In this document: positions 9,843 to 18,336 of the stretch, piece after piece
How positions within the stretch are numbered: the stretch's first letter is position 1
Layout of the letters: every line of letters begins with the position of its first letter
Source of the DNA: an uncultured Collinsella sp.
Lineage (GTDB): Bacteria > Actinomycetota > Coriobacteriia > Coriobacteriales > Coriobacteriaceae
DNA length: 64,000 nt
Assembly (NCBI GenBank): GCA_902493515.1
Contig: CABUPE010000008.1
Span: forward strand, 1-64,000
Direction: 5' to 3'
Program-made: the position numbers and the translations under genes
The notes under the pieces: model-generated
Told to the model about the DNA's origin: nothing
What the model saw: only the letters and a program-made list of their open reading frames with translations
The model's database searches: none

Positions 9843-9898
9843 AAAGAAGGCCACATAACGTGGCCTTCGTCTTGCGCAGGACTGTCCGAGCAGGGAAC
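9843..9898. repeat. Inverted copy of the 4634-4688 element
   Basis: Begins with the hairpin GAAGGCCAC/GTGGCCTTC, continues GTCTTGCGCAGGACTGT and ends AGCAGGGAAC. Apart from a few bases this is the reverse complement of 4634-4688. The two copies face each other across 5.2 kb holding the surface-protein gene and both hairpin arrays. Confidence 0.82.
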
Positions 9899-9951
9899 CT
9901 TATATGCCTCCGCCTGGACAGACGTTTCAGTTGTGGCTCAGCAGCTAGCAG

Positions 9952-12252
9952 CTACTTAATCTTGGTCGTACCCGGTGCCAGGTTGGGGTCGGTCTCGTTG
10001 GCCTCGGTCTGGAAGTGCTCGGTGTACACGTTCTTGCCGTCGCGGAACATCTCGTAGTACTGCATCTTGGCGTAATCCTCGCGCGCCTTGGTTGCGGCAG
10101 CGGCAGCGGCGTCGTCACCGGTGACGTTGGAGGAGAGCGCCCAGCGCAGGCTGGCGTCCTCGTAGCCCACGGAGTTGATAGCGGGCAGCGACTCGCGCAG
10201 CGTCATGTGCGCCTTCTGATAGTCGGTCAGCGGTGCGCCGATCAGCTGCATCAGCTGCGTGGACAGGTAGTTGGTGGACAGGTCGTCGACCTCGCTTGTC
10301 TGGTCGCAGCCGGCAACGTCGTAGTTGGCCCAGATGATGTAGTCGGTCTGCCACAGGCGCTCCTGATGCGTGGCATCGTCTTCGCCGGTAAACCACTTGT
10401 CGTTGAACTTGGACGGGAAGAACGGCTGGTGATCGCCCCAGAACACCACGACCACCTTGCGGTCGAGCTTGCTCAAGGCGTTGAGGAAGTAGCGCAGCGC
10501 CTGGTCGGACTGCTCGATGCACGAGACATACTCGTCGACATCGGATAGCGTGCCGTCCTCGACGGTCTTGGCGTCCAGATCGGTCGTGTCGATATTCAGG
10601 TGCATCTGCTTGTCGACCGGCAGCAGGCCCGTATCGTAGCCCGAGTGGTTCTGCATGGTCACGTCGAAGATAAACTGCGGATCGGCGTTCTGGTCGAGCA
10701 GCTCAAGAATCTTGTCGTAGGTAGCCTGGTCGGTCACCATGCCGCGCAGGGTATCGGCGCCCTGGAAATCGTTGATGGACAGGAACTGGTCAAAACCAAA
10801 GTCCTTGTAGACGTTCTCGCGGTTCCAGTTGGTTGCGTGGTTGGGGTGCATGGCCGTGGTGGAATATCCGAGCGATTTGAACTGCTCTGCCAGATTCCCG
10901 GTCGTTTCCATGTTGTAGATGGTGTAGGGGTACACGCCCGAGCCCAGGTTGGCCATGGAGTTGCCGGTCATAAACTCAAACTCGGTATTGGCGGTGCCGC
11001 CGCCGTAGGCGCTCACGTAGAGCTTGCCGCGGCTGAGGCAGTTGGACAGGTTCTTAAAGTACTGCGGGCCTTCGTAGCCGGCGCGCATGTTCTGGTAGAT
11101 CGAAAGATCCGAGAAGGTCTCGTTCATGATGGCGATGACCGTGGGCTTCTCGCTGTCGAACTGCTCCTTTGCGGCGGCGCGCTCGTCGCTCTTGGCCGCG
11201 TCGGACTTGTCGTAGGCCTTGGCGTACTTTTTGAGCGTGGCCTTGGCATCGTCGACGGAGTAGTCGGCGGGTTTGGGCGGCTTGATGGACTGCGCCGCAC
11301 TAATAAAGGCAGGCAGGTAGCCCTCGCGCCAGTAGCTCTCGAGCGGGCGCCAGGTGTAGACGGTGATGCCGAGGGTGTTGTAGTAGTCGATGAGCGTGAC
11401 GTGTGCGGTCACACCGCCCAGGCACAGCACGGCGACGAGCAGGTTGGTGAGCAGCATGCGCTTGGCGTTGGCGGCGCCCTTCTGACGGTGCGGTGCCACC
11501 AGGCCGGCGTACTCGCACAGCAGCATGGCGATGGCGGTAAAGCCCATGGACAGCACGCAGAACAGTGAGATCGAGAAGGTGTAGCCGGTGCCGGCGACCG
11601 CGGCGGCGGTGGAGATGGCCGAAAGGTCGCCCGGCTGGATGGGCATGGATTTAAACGTGATGACGAAGAACTCGGCAATGCCCAGGACAAAGAGGGCAAA
11701 GGCCAGGACCGCGGGAGCTGCGCCGTGGCGCTGGAACAGGAAGAACAGGCCGGTCATGAGCGTGGTGATGATGGCCCACTCGAGCAGGATGCACAGGGGG
11801 TAGACCCAGGTAAAGTCGTGGTTGGACGATACCTCCATGCCTAGCAGCGCAAAGACGCCGGCGAGCAGCAGGCACAGCACGGCGGCGACGAGTGGCTTGC
11901 CCACAAAGGCGCCGCGCAGGCGGGCGAGCTTGCCGGTGGGAGCGGGGGCGTCGGGCGCGGCGAACGCAAAGACGCGCGGGGCGATGCGGTCGCGTGCGAT
12001 GCTGGCCCAAGCGCAGCCGGTGAGGATGGCGTTGGTCAGGATGAGCATCACAAAGGCGAGCGGCTCGTTTTGGGCGACGAGGCCAATGGCGCCCCAAATG
12101 GTCAAAAAGACCTGGAAAAGGCCGAAGGCGACGCTCCACCCAAGAGCGCTTTTGGCAACGGTGCCCGACTGAGCGCGAATGGCCTTGGCCTCGCGCAAGA
12201 CAAGGTAGACGGTCGCCGCAAGACCGACGAGCGAGATGGCGGCAGCGAACAT
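9952..12252 (-). CDS. LtaS-like sulfatase-fold membrane phosphotransferase
   Basis: A 766-residue protein with a long N-terminal membrane region (about ten hydrophobic segments in residues 1-350) and a C-terminal extracellular sulfatase-fold domain. The domain shows the LTA-synthase family signatures: NETFSDL near 375 (metal-binding Glu), the catalytic Thr in GGGTANTEFE near 420, and the metal-binding WGDHQP further on. Family members transfer glycerol-phosphate or similar groups to lipids or wall glycopolymers; the exact polymer here is unknown. ATG 12252 was chosen because AGGAG lies 7 nt upstream; a GTG at 12267 overlaps that site. The gene stands alone. It converges with the array-2 region at its 3' end and is divergent from the nitroreductase gene. 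Confidence 0.88.
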   Translation of the reverse strand: MFAAAISLVGLAATVYLVLREAKAIRAQSGTVAKSALGWSVAFGLFQVFLTIWGAIGLVAQNEPLAFVMLILTNAILTGCAWASIARDRIAPRVFAFAAPDAPAPTGKLARLRGAFVGKPLVAAVLCLLLAGVFALLGMEVSSNHDFTWVYPLCILLEWAIITTLMTGLFFLFQRHGAAPAVLAFALFVLGIAEFFVITFKSMPIQPGDLSAISTAAAVAGTGYTFSISLFCVLSMGFTAIAMLLCEYAGLVAPHRQKGAANAKRMLLTNLLVAVLCLGGVTAHVTLIDYYNTLGITVYTWRPLESYWREGYLPAFISAAQSIKPPKPADYSVDDAKATLKKYAKAYDKSDAAKSDERAAAKEQFDSEKPTVIAIMNETFSDLSIYQNMRAGYEGPQYFKNLSNCLSRGKLYVSAYGGGTANTEFEFMTGNSMANLGSGVYPYTIYNMETTGNLAEQFKSLGYSTTAMHPNHATNWNRENVYKDFGFDQFLSINDFQGADTLRGMVTDQATYDKILELLDQNADPQFIFDVTMQNHSGYDTGLLPVDKQMHLNIDTTDLDAKTVEDGTLSDVDEYVSCIEQSDQALRYFLNALSKLDRKVVVVFWGDHQPFFPSKFNDKWFTGEDDATHQERLWQTDYIIWANYDVAGCDQTSEVDDLSTNYLSTQLMQLIGAPLTDYQKAHMTLRESLPAINSVGYEDASLRWALSSNVTGDDAAAAAATKAREDYAKMQYYEMFRDGKNVYTEHFQTEANETDPNLAPGTTKIK

Positions 12253-12465
12253 GCTGAGACTCCTCACAAACTAAAACCTACGAAAGCGGGGGTTTACCCG
12301 ATTGTTACCTAAATATGCGCTGCATTTGCGGGCTGCGCACAACAACCAGCCATATTAACGCGCACGTGTGGCGGTGCGGCGCAATGTAGTGGCGACCTGC
12401 GCGATAATGGACGGGAATTACACGGAAACGTAAAGGCTTCTTAAAGAAATGGCGAGGGTAGGGCG

Positions 12466-13341
12466 ATGAGCGAGCAGGTTTGTATGACGGGCGCCGAGTA
12501 CTGCGGCGGAGCTGCTGGCGTGGACGCGGGCGGCTATCCGGTCGAGACCACAGGCAATGCGGTGCTGGACACGTTGGAGCACCGTTCCTCCACGCGTGCC
12601 TTCGCGCGCGATGACGACGACCGTCCCGTGGCGGTGACCGACGAGCAGCGGGCGGCGATTCTGCATGCGGCGAGTCGCGCGCCGTCGGCGGGCGCCATGA
12701 TGATGTATTCCATCGTGAGCATTCGCGAGCAGGCTACGCTGGACCGTCTGGCCGACCTGTGCGACCACCAGCCCATGATCGCCAAGGCGCCCTGGGCACT
12801 GATATTTGTGGTCGATTATGCCAAGTGGATCGATCTGTTTGAGCACGTGGGCTGCTTTGAGCCCGAGTTTGTCGAGCGCACGGGCAAGGCGCCCCGCCGC
12901 GCGCCGGGTTTGGGCGACTTTGCCATCGCAGCTCAGGATGCCGTGATCGCCGCGCAAAACGCCGTGGTTGCCGCCGAGGCCCTGGGCCTGGGGAGCTGCT
13001 ATATCGGTGATATCGTCGAGAATGCCGAGGAAGTTGCCGAGCTGCTCGATCTGCCGCTCTATACCATGCCGCTGTCGATGCTCATCATCGGCACGCCCCG
13101 TAAGGAGCGCCCGGCAATCGCACACCCCGTGGTGAACCTGGTGCACGAGGAGCGCTACTGCCGCGCCGATGCTGCGACCATGGACGCGCAGGTGGCCGAG
13201 ATGGACGCGATGTTCCGTCCGCATGCCCGCGAGGTGGGGGAGCGCGTCGTGGACATCTATACCCGTAAGCACACGAGTCCCTTTATGGCCGAGATGAGCC
13301 GCTCCATGGAGTGGTGGTTCAAAAATTGGCTTGGAAAATGA
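12466..13341 (+). CDS. Nitroreductase-family flavoprotein
   Basis: A 291-residue FMN-dependent NAD(P)H oxidoreductase of the nitroreductase fold. The FMN-phosphate-binding HRSSTRAF motif lies near residue 39. The substrate-pocket helix ASRAPSAGAMMMYS follows near 69, and the C-terminal flavin loop GLGSCYIGDI near 178. A roughly 30-residue Cys-containing lead (CMTGAEYCGG) precedes the fold, and the C-terminus is extended by about 50 residues ending in WWFKNWLGK. Substrates of this family are diverse (quinones, nitro compounds, flavins), and nothing nearby narrows it down. Divergent from the LtaS-like gene; followed directly by a TGTGACAAAGGGA-type inverted repeat. Confidence 0.88.
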   Translation: MSEQVCMTGAEYCGGAAGVDAGGYPVETTGNAVLDTLEHRSSTRAFARDDDDRPVAVTDEQRAAILHAASRAPSAGAMMMYSIVSIREQATLDRLADLCDHQPMIAKAPWALIFVVDYAKWIDLFEHVGCFEPEFVERTGKAPRRAPGLGDFAIAAQDAVIAAQNAVVAAEALGLGSCYIGDIVENAEEVAELLDLPLYTMPLSMLIIGTPRKERPAIAHPVVNLVHEERYCRADAATMDAQVAEMDAMFRPHAREVGERVVDIYTRKHTSPFMAEMSRSMEWWFKNWLGK

Positions 13342-13342
13342 C

Positions 13343-13377
13343 GAATGTGACAAAGGGAAAGTCCCTTTGTCACATTC
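13343..13377. repeat. TGTGACAAAGGGA-family inverted repeat
   Basis: Perfect 16-bp arms, GAATGTGACAAAGGGA (13343-13358) and its complement (13362-13377), with a 3-nt loop, 1 nt after the nitroreductase stop. Could act as a terminator although no T-run follows. Other copies: 31003, 41619, 43167 and 55003; half copies near 43807 and 61753. Confidence 0.85.
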
Positions 13378-13500
13378 CATATCGCCGAGGTGGCTTAAAG
13401 GCTGTATAAATGTTTATTTAGCTGGGAAAACAGTGCCATTCAAACATGGGCCGATTACCTATAATTCCTTCGAACATTAAAGTTGGGAGGAAACCGGCTT

Positions 13501-15528
13501 ATGGAACAAAAGGCCAAGGAGGCAGCTTCGCACGCTGCGATTCCTGTGAGCATCTCGGCGATGCTCGTCACGCTGGGCGTGGTGTACGGCGATATCGGCA
13601 CCAGCCCTATGTATGTAACCAAGGCGCTCGTTGCCGGCAACGGCGGCATCGGAAGCGTCACGGAGGAGTTCGTGCTCGGCGCGCTCTCCCTTGTCGTGTG
13701 GACGGTCACGCTGCTGACCACCATCAAGTATGTGCTCATCTCGCTGCGCGCCGATAACCAGGGTGAGGGCGGCATCTTTGCCCTGTACAGCCTGGTCAAG
13801 CGCTGCGGCAAGTGGCTTATCGTCCCCGCCATGCTGGGTGGCGCCGCGCTGCTCGCCGACGGCATCCTGACGCCGGCCGTTACCGTTACCACGGCCATCG
13901 AGGGCCTGCGCACCATCCCGGCGGTCCATGCCGTGCTGGGCGATGACCAGGGCCGTGTCGTCGCCATTACGCTCGCCATCATCATCGTGCTCTTCTTGGT
14001 TCAGCGCATCGGTACGGCCAAGATCGGTCACGCCTTTGGCCCCATCATGACGCTGTGGTTCCTGTTCCTGGGCGGCACGGGTCTGTTCTTTGTCTTCCAG
14101 CACCCCGCCGTGCTGCTGTGCCTCAACCCGGTGCGCGGCATCGCCTTTTTGCTGAGCCCCAACAACCATGCGGGCATCATGATTCTGGGCAGCTGCTTCC
14201 TCGCCACCACCGGTGCCGAGGCGCTCTACTCCGACATGGGCCACGTCGGCCGCGGCAACATCTACGCTACCTGGCCGTTCGTTAAGTGCTGCCTGCTGCT
14301 TTCCTATATGGGCCAGGGCGCTTGGCTTATGAACAACGCTGCCAACCCCGAGCTCATGGGCATTGCCGACCTCAACCCGTTCTACCAGATGCTCGCCCCG
14401 GGCCTGCGCCCGTTTGCCGTAGGCCTTTCCACCGTCGCGGCCATCATTGCCTCGCAGGCGCTCATCACCGGCGCATTCTCGCTGGTGTCCGAGGCCAGCC
14501 GTCTGGACCTCATGCCGCACATGCAGGTCTTCTACCCTGCCGAGACCAAGGGCCAGCTCTACATCCCCATGGTCAACAACGTCATGCTTGTCGGCTGCGT
14601 CATCGTGGTGCTGCTGTTCCAGAACTCGGCGCATATGGAAGCCGCCTACGGCCTTGCCATTACGCTGACTATGATGTGCACCACGCTGCTGCTCTTCTTC
14701 TACCTGCACGAGGAGCGCAAGCTCAAGGTTGCTCCGTGGATCTTCGCGGCCTTCTTCCTTTTGCTCGAAGGCTTCTTCTTCGTGAGCTCGCTCACCAAGT
14801 TCTTCCACGGCGGCTACTTCACCATCCTCATGGCCGCGCTCATCATGGGCATCATGGTGTGCTGGTACAACGGTACGGCTGTTGAGCAGCGCCAGTTTAC
14901 GCTGCTGCCGCTGCGCAGCTACCTGCCGCAGCTCAAGCGCCTGCGCGATGACGATCGCTACGAGCGCCTGAGCGACAACATCGTGTACCTGACCAAGGAC
15001 ACCCATACCGATTACATCGACCGTGATATCGTCTACTCGATCTTGGACAAGCATCCCAAGCGCGCTCGTGCCTGGTGGTTCGTGAATGTCGAGACCATGG
15101 ACGAGCCGCATACCTTTGCCTATTCGGTCGAGACGTTCGGCACCGACTACGTGTTCCGCGTGCATCTGTACCTGGGCTACAAGATCAACCAGCGCGTCAA
15201 TGCCTACCTGCGTCAGGTCGTTCAGGACCTGGCTGCCACCGGCGAGCTGCCGGCGCAGACGCATGACTACTCGGTCTACAAGGATCCGGGCAACATCGGT
15301 ACGTTCAAGTTCGTCCTGATTCGCAAGCTTCTGGCGCCCGAAAGCGATGTGGAGCCGAGCGAGCGTACGGCCATCACGCTCAAGTACATCATCCGCCGCG
15401 CCGCCGGCACGCCTGCACGCTGGTACGGCCTGGAGAACTCCAACGTGAGCTTTGAGTACGTGCCGCTGTTCACCAAGTTCAAAGCCGTGAATAAGATGCA
15501 GCGCTTGGCCCCCAACGAGCGGCCGTAG
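13501..15528 (+). CDS. kup: Kup-type potassium uptake protein
   Basis: A polytopic membrane protein of 675 residues, close to the usual Kup length, taking up K+ together with H+. The family signature YGDIGTSPMY lies in the first membrane segment (about residues 20-29). About twelve hydrophobic helices follow to near residue 460, then a cytoplasmic C-terminal domain. ATG 13501 is preceded by GGGAGGAAACC; the in-frame TTG at 13483 overlaps that site, so it is unlikely to be the start. Next come a small membrane protein and, beyond a terminator, a KdpD/KdpE-type pair. The arrangement suggests that this two-component system controls K+ uptake through Kup, which is inference. Confidence 0.95.
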   Translation: MEQKAKEAASHAAIPVSISAMLVTLGVVYGDIGTSPMYVTKALVAGNGGIGSVTEEFVLGALSLVVWTVTLLTTIKYVLISLRADNQGEGGIFALYSLVKRCGKWLIVPAMLGGAALLADGILTPAVTVTTAIEGLRTIPAVHAVLGDDQGRVVAITLAIIIVLFLVQRIGTAKIGHAFGPIMTLWFLFLGGTGLFFVFQHPAVLLCLNPVRGIAFLLSPNNHAGIMILGSCFLATTGAEALYSDMGHVGRGNIYATWPFVKCCLLLSYMGQGAWLMNNAANPELMGIADLNPFYQMLAPGLRPFAVGLSTVAAIIASQALITGAFSLVSEASRLDLMPHMQVFYPAETKGQLYIPMVNNVMLVGCVIVVLLFQNSAHMEAAYGLAITLTMMCTTLLLFFYLHEERKLKVAPWIFAAFFLLLEGFFFVSSLTKFFHGGYFTILMAALIMGIMVCWYNGTAVEQRQFTLLPLRSYLPQLKRLRDDDRYERLSDNIVYLTKDTHTDYIDRDIVYSILDKHPKRARAWWFVNVETMDEPHTFAYSVETFGTDYVFRVHLYLGYKINQRVNAYLRQVVQDLAATGELPAQTHDYSVYKDPGNIGTFKFVLIRKLLAPESDVEPSERTAITLKYIIRRAAGTPARWYGLENSNVSFEYVPLFTKFKAVNKMQRLAPNERP

Positions 15529-15559
15529 TCGCCGACAGGCTGCATGGAGTTGGTTTTCG

Positions 15560-15784
15560 ATGGACAAGATTGAGGCCGGGGAGGCAAACATGGATGCAAA
15601 GGCGCTCGATGGCCGCGAGGCGGTGGTCGAAATGGTGCGTGAGGCGCGTGTCGACGCCGCCGAAGATCGGTTCCTTACGAACCGTGCCAACATGGATATG
15701 GCCGATCGCGTAATTTCGATCGTGGCACTGGTATTTGGAGCGGTGTGCGTGTGTGCCCTGCTCGCGCACGTGCTGTTTGTCTAA
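15560..15784 (+). CDS. Small single-pass membrane protein downstream of kup
   Basis: A 74-residue product with an acidic, charged N-terminal half and one hydrophobic segment at the end (about residues 51-73, ISIVALVFGAVCVCALLAHV). I do not recognise a family. A second start, ATG 15590, has GAGG 5 nt upstream and would give 64 residues; the longer start has GGAG 10 nt upstream. It lies 31 nt after kup and before a terminator, so it is probably cotranscribed with kup and may be a small accessory protein of the transporter. Confidence 0.6.
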   Translation: MDKIEAGEANMDAKALDGREAVVEMVREARVDAAEDRFLTNRANMDMADRVISIVALVFGAVCVCALLAHVLFV

Positions 15785-15830
15785 CGTCCGCAGGTTGCAA
15801 AGGCTTTACACTTGGAACCACCACAAGGGG

Positions 15831-15877
15831 AAACCACCACAAAGGTGCCTGTCCCCTTTGTGGTGGTTTTTGTTTTT
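15831..15877 (+). terminator. Terminator of the kup unit
   Basis: Stem AAACCACCACAAAGG / CCTTTGTGGTGGTTT followed by TTGTTTTT. A partial copy of the left arm (GGAACCACCACAAGGGG) sits just before it. The loop resembles the TGTGACAAAGGGA repeat family. Confidence 0.88.
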
Positions 15878-15897
15878 GAGAGAGGGGCGGAACGCTG

Positions 15898-17523
15898 ATG
15901 GACGTCCGTACGGACGGCGATATTGCCGATAGCTTTTGGTGGCGGCGCACAACGCTGACGCGCCGCACTCCTCTGTATGACGCCTGCGTATCGGTGGGGC
16001 TGCTGGTCGCGGCGACGATTGTGGGCGCGCTGCTCGACCATCCGGGTCTCGCGCCGAGCATCATGATCGTCTATGTGTTCGCCGTTCAGCTGTGCGCATT
16101 CTTTACCTGCAGTCGCCTGTATTGCTTGCTGAGCTCGGCTGCCGCCGTGGCGCTCTACAACTTCTTGTTTGTCTACCCGCGCTACTTGCTGTCGTTTATC
16201 GACCGCGGCTATCCCGGCATGTTCTTCATCATGTTTGTGGTCTCGCTTGTGTCGAGCTCGATTGCCTTGGCCCTGCGTCGCGCTTTGGCACAGGCTGCCG
16301 CCAGCGACCGCCGCACGCATATGGTGCTCGAGACCAATCGCATGTTGCAGCGCTGCGCCGACGAGCAGCAGATCGTTCACGCCATGGCCACGCAGCTGGC
16401 GCGTCTTTCGGGCTGTCCGGTCGTGTGGTACAGCGCCGACGCCGAGGGCGATGACCTGCTGCCGCGTGCGACATACACGGCCGTGGGCGATGCCGCGCCG
16501 GTGCACGAGCTGGCGCCGCAGATGCCACCGCGGCTCTCGGCGTCCGCCTATGTGGGAACGCCGCTCGATGCTACGTTCGGCGGCTCGGCGTTTTATGGCA
16601 TCTACCTGACGGTTCGCACGGGCGACGGCTTCGCGCGCTCGGGCGACCCCGCCTCGGTGGTGGGCGTGCTGGCTATCGTTGCCGAGCCCGACGTGCTGAC
16701 GCACGAGGAGCGGACACTTGCCGATGCTATCGTGAGCGAAGGCGAGCTGGCGCTCGATCGCGCCCGCGCCATGGAGGCCCGCGAGGAGGCGGCGGTGCTT
16801 GCCAAAAATGAGCAGCTGCGCGCCAACCTGCTGCGCTCCATCTCGCACGACCTGCGCACGCCGCTCACCAGTATTTCGGGTAATGCCGATGTGCTGCTCG
16901 ACCAGGGCTCGACCGGCACCGCCGTGCTCGACGCCCAAACGCGCCGCGGCCTGCTCTTGTCCATTCGCTCGGATGCGCAATGGCTCAACGCCACCGTCGA
17001 GAACCTGCTCGCCATCACCAAGCTCGAGGGCGGCGGTATGCGCCTGTCGACCACGCTCGAGCTCATGGACGATATCGTGGAGGAGGCGCTGCGCCACGTG
17101 AACCCTGCCGTGCGCGAGCACGACCTTAAGGTGGTGGCGTGCGATGAGCCGGCGCTCGTCAACGTCGATGCGCGCCTGATGGTGCAGCTGGTGGTCAATC
17201 TGGTGAACAACGCCATCACCTATACGCCCGCAGGCTCGCATATCATGATTTCGATTAGCGTCGACGATGGACGCGTGGCGTGCTCGGTGGCCGATGATGG
17301 TCCGGGCATCGCACCCGAGGATCGCGAACGGATCTTCGAGTCGTTCTATACCGCCAACCATGGTCTGGCCGACAGCCACCGCAGCGTTGGCCTGGGTCTT
17401 TCGCTCTGCCGTTCCATTGCGTTGGCGCATGGCGGTAGCATAGAGGTTGCCGCGGCGGACCCGCACGGTTCGGTCTTTACGATTGAACTTCCCGCCGCCG
17501 ACGTTTCGTTTGATAAGGAGTAG
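15898..17523 (+). CDS. KdpD-like sensor histidine kinase lacking the N-terminal KdpD/Usp module
   Basis: A 541-residue membrane kinase. Order of domains: four closely spaced membrane segments (DUF4118 type, about residues 28-125), a GAF-like domain (about 140-290), a HisKA domain with the phosphoacceptor His in SISHDLRTPL (about 317), and a HATPase domain with N-box VNNAITY, DDGPGI and GLGLSLC. This matches the C-terminal two thirds of KdpD. The roughly 350-residue N-terminal cytosolic sensor and Usp domains of full-length KdpD (about 900 aa) are absent. The next gene, a KdpE-type regulator, starts 4 nt after its stop. No kdpFABC is present in the window; the nearest K+ transporter is kup upstream. 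Likely senses K+ or turgor; inference. Confidence 0.9.
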   Translation: MDVRTDGDIADSFWWRRTTLTRRTPLYDACVSVGLLVAATIVGALLDHPGLAPSIMIVYVFAVQLCAFFTCSRLYCLLSSAAAVALYNFLFVYPRYLLSFIDRGYPGMFFIMFVVSLVSSSIALALRRALAQAAASDRRTHMVLETNRMLQRCADEQQIVHAMATQLARLSGCPVVWYSADAEGDDLLPRATYTAVGDAAPVHELAPQMPPRLSASAYVGTPLDATFGGSAFYGIYLTVRTGDGFARSGDPASVVGVLAIVAEPDVLTHEERTLADAIVSEGELALDRARAMEAREEAAVLAKNEQLRANLLRSISHDLRTPLTSISGNADVLLDQGSTGTAVLDAQTRRGLLLSIRSDAQWLNATVENLLAITKLEGGGMRLSTTLELMDDIVEEALRHVNPAVREHDLKVVACDEPALVNVDARLMVQLVVNLVNNAITYTPAGSHIMISISVDDGRVACSVADDGPGIAPEDRERIFESFYTANHGLADSHRSVGLGLSLCRSIALAHGGSIEVAAADPHGSVFTIELPAADVSFDKE

Positions 17524-17527
17524 CGCT

Positions 17528-18241
17528 GTGCCGAACTCTGCCGTAAAACCGCTCATCTTGGTCGTTGAGGACGACCCCGCCGTTCGCAATCTTATTGTTG
17601 CCGCGCTCGAGGCGCACGGCTTGCGCCATATGGCTGTGGAGACCGCCCATGCCGCCATCGCCGCCGCCTCGTCGCAGGCGCCGAGCATTGTGCTGCTCGA
17701 TCTGGGCCTGCCCGATATGGACGGCGTCAAGGTGGTGGAGTCGGTGCGCGCATGGTCGGGCATGCCGATCATCGTGGTCTCGGCGCGCAGCGAGGACGCG
17801 GACAAGATTCGCGCGCTCGATGCCGGTGCCGACGACTACCTGACCAAGCCGTTTTCGGTCGAGGAGCTGCTCGCGCGCATTCGCACGACGCTCAGGCGCC
17901 TTTCGTATGCACAAACGGGTGGCGTTGTCTCCGAGGGCTCGTTCGATACCGGTGAGCTGCATATCGATTTTGATGCCGGCATCGCCACGATGGATGGCGA
18001 GGAGCTGCATCTGACGCCGATTGAGTACAAGCTCCTGTGCCTGCTGGCGCACAACGCCGACAAGGTACTGACGCACCAGTTTATCCTGCACGAGATTTGG
18101 GGCACGGCAACCAAGAGCGACCTGGCGAGCCTGCGCGTCTTTATGGGCACGCTGCGCAAGAAGATTGAGTCCGACCCCGCGCATCCGCGCTATATCCAGA
18201 CGCACGTGGGTATTGGTTACCGATTGGTCATCCAGGGATAG
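17528..18241 (+). CDS. kdpE: OmpR/KdpE-type response regulator
   Basis: A 237-residue regulator. The receiver domain has acidic VVEDDP near residue 13, the phosphoacceptor Asp at about 58 in LLDLGLPDMDG, and Lys in LTKPFS near 108. A C-terminal winged helix follows, with the typical ending RYIQTHVGIGYRLV. GTG 17528 is used because AAGGAG ends 7 nt upstream, overlapping the kinase stop. Cotranscribed with the KdpD-like kinase. Its DNA targets are not identifiable here; the upstream kup gene is the natural candidate. The symbol is by family resemblance only. Confidence 0.88.
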   Translation: MPNSAVKPLILVVEDDPAVRNLIVAALEAHGLRHMAVETAHAAIAAASSQAPSIVLLDLGLPDMDGVKVVESVRAWSGMPIIVVSARSEDADKIRALDAGADDYLTKPFSVEELLARIRTTLRRLSYAQTGGVVSEGSFDTGELHIDFDAGIATMDGEELHLTPIEYKLLCLLAHNADKVLTHQFILHEIWGTATKSDLASLRVFMGTLRKKIESDPAHPRYIQTHVGIGYRLVIQG

Positions 18242-18265
18242 GTCGGCATCCGCCATCCCAATATG

Positions 18266-18332
18266 AGTTGCGGTGAAATACGGGCTAAATTTGCCTAATT
18301 CCAGGCAAAACAGTCCGTATTCCACCGCAACT
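18266..18332. repeat. Long inverted repeat between convergent genes
   Basis: Arms AGTTGCGGTGAAATACGG (18266-18283) and its near-complement (18315-18332, 17 of 18), with an inner hairpin TTTGCCT/AGGCAAA. It lies 24 nt after the kdpE stop and 4 nt from the 3' end of the convergent rlmKL gene, so it may serve as a two-way terminator. Confidence 0.8.
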
Positions 18333-18336
18333 TTGT

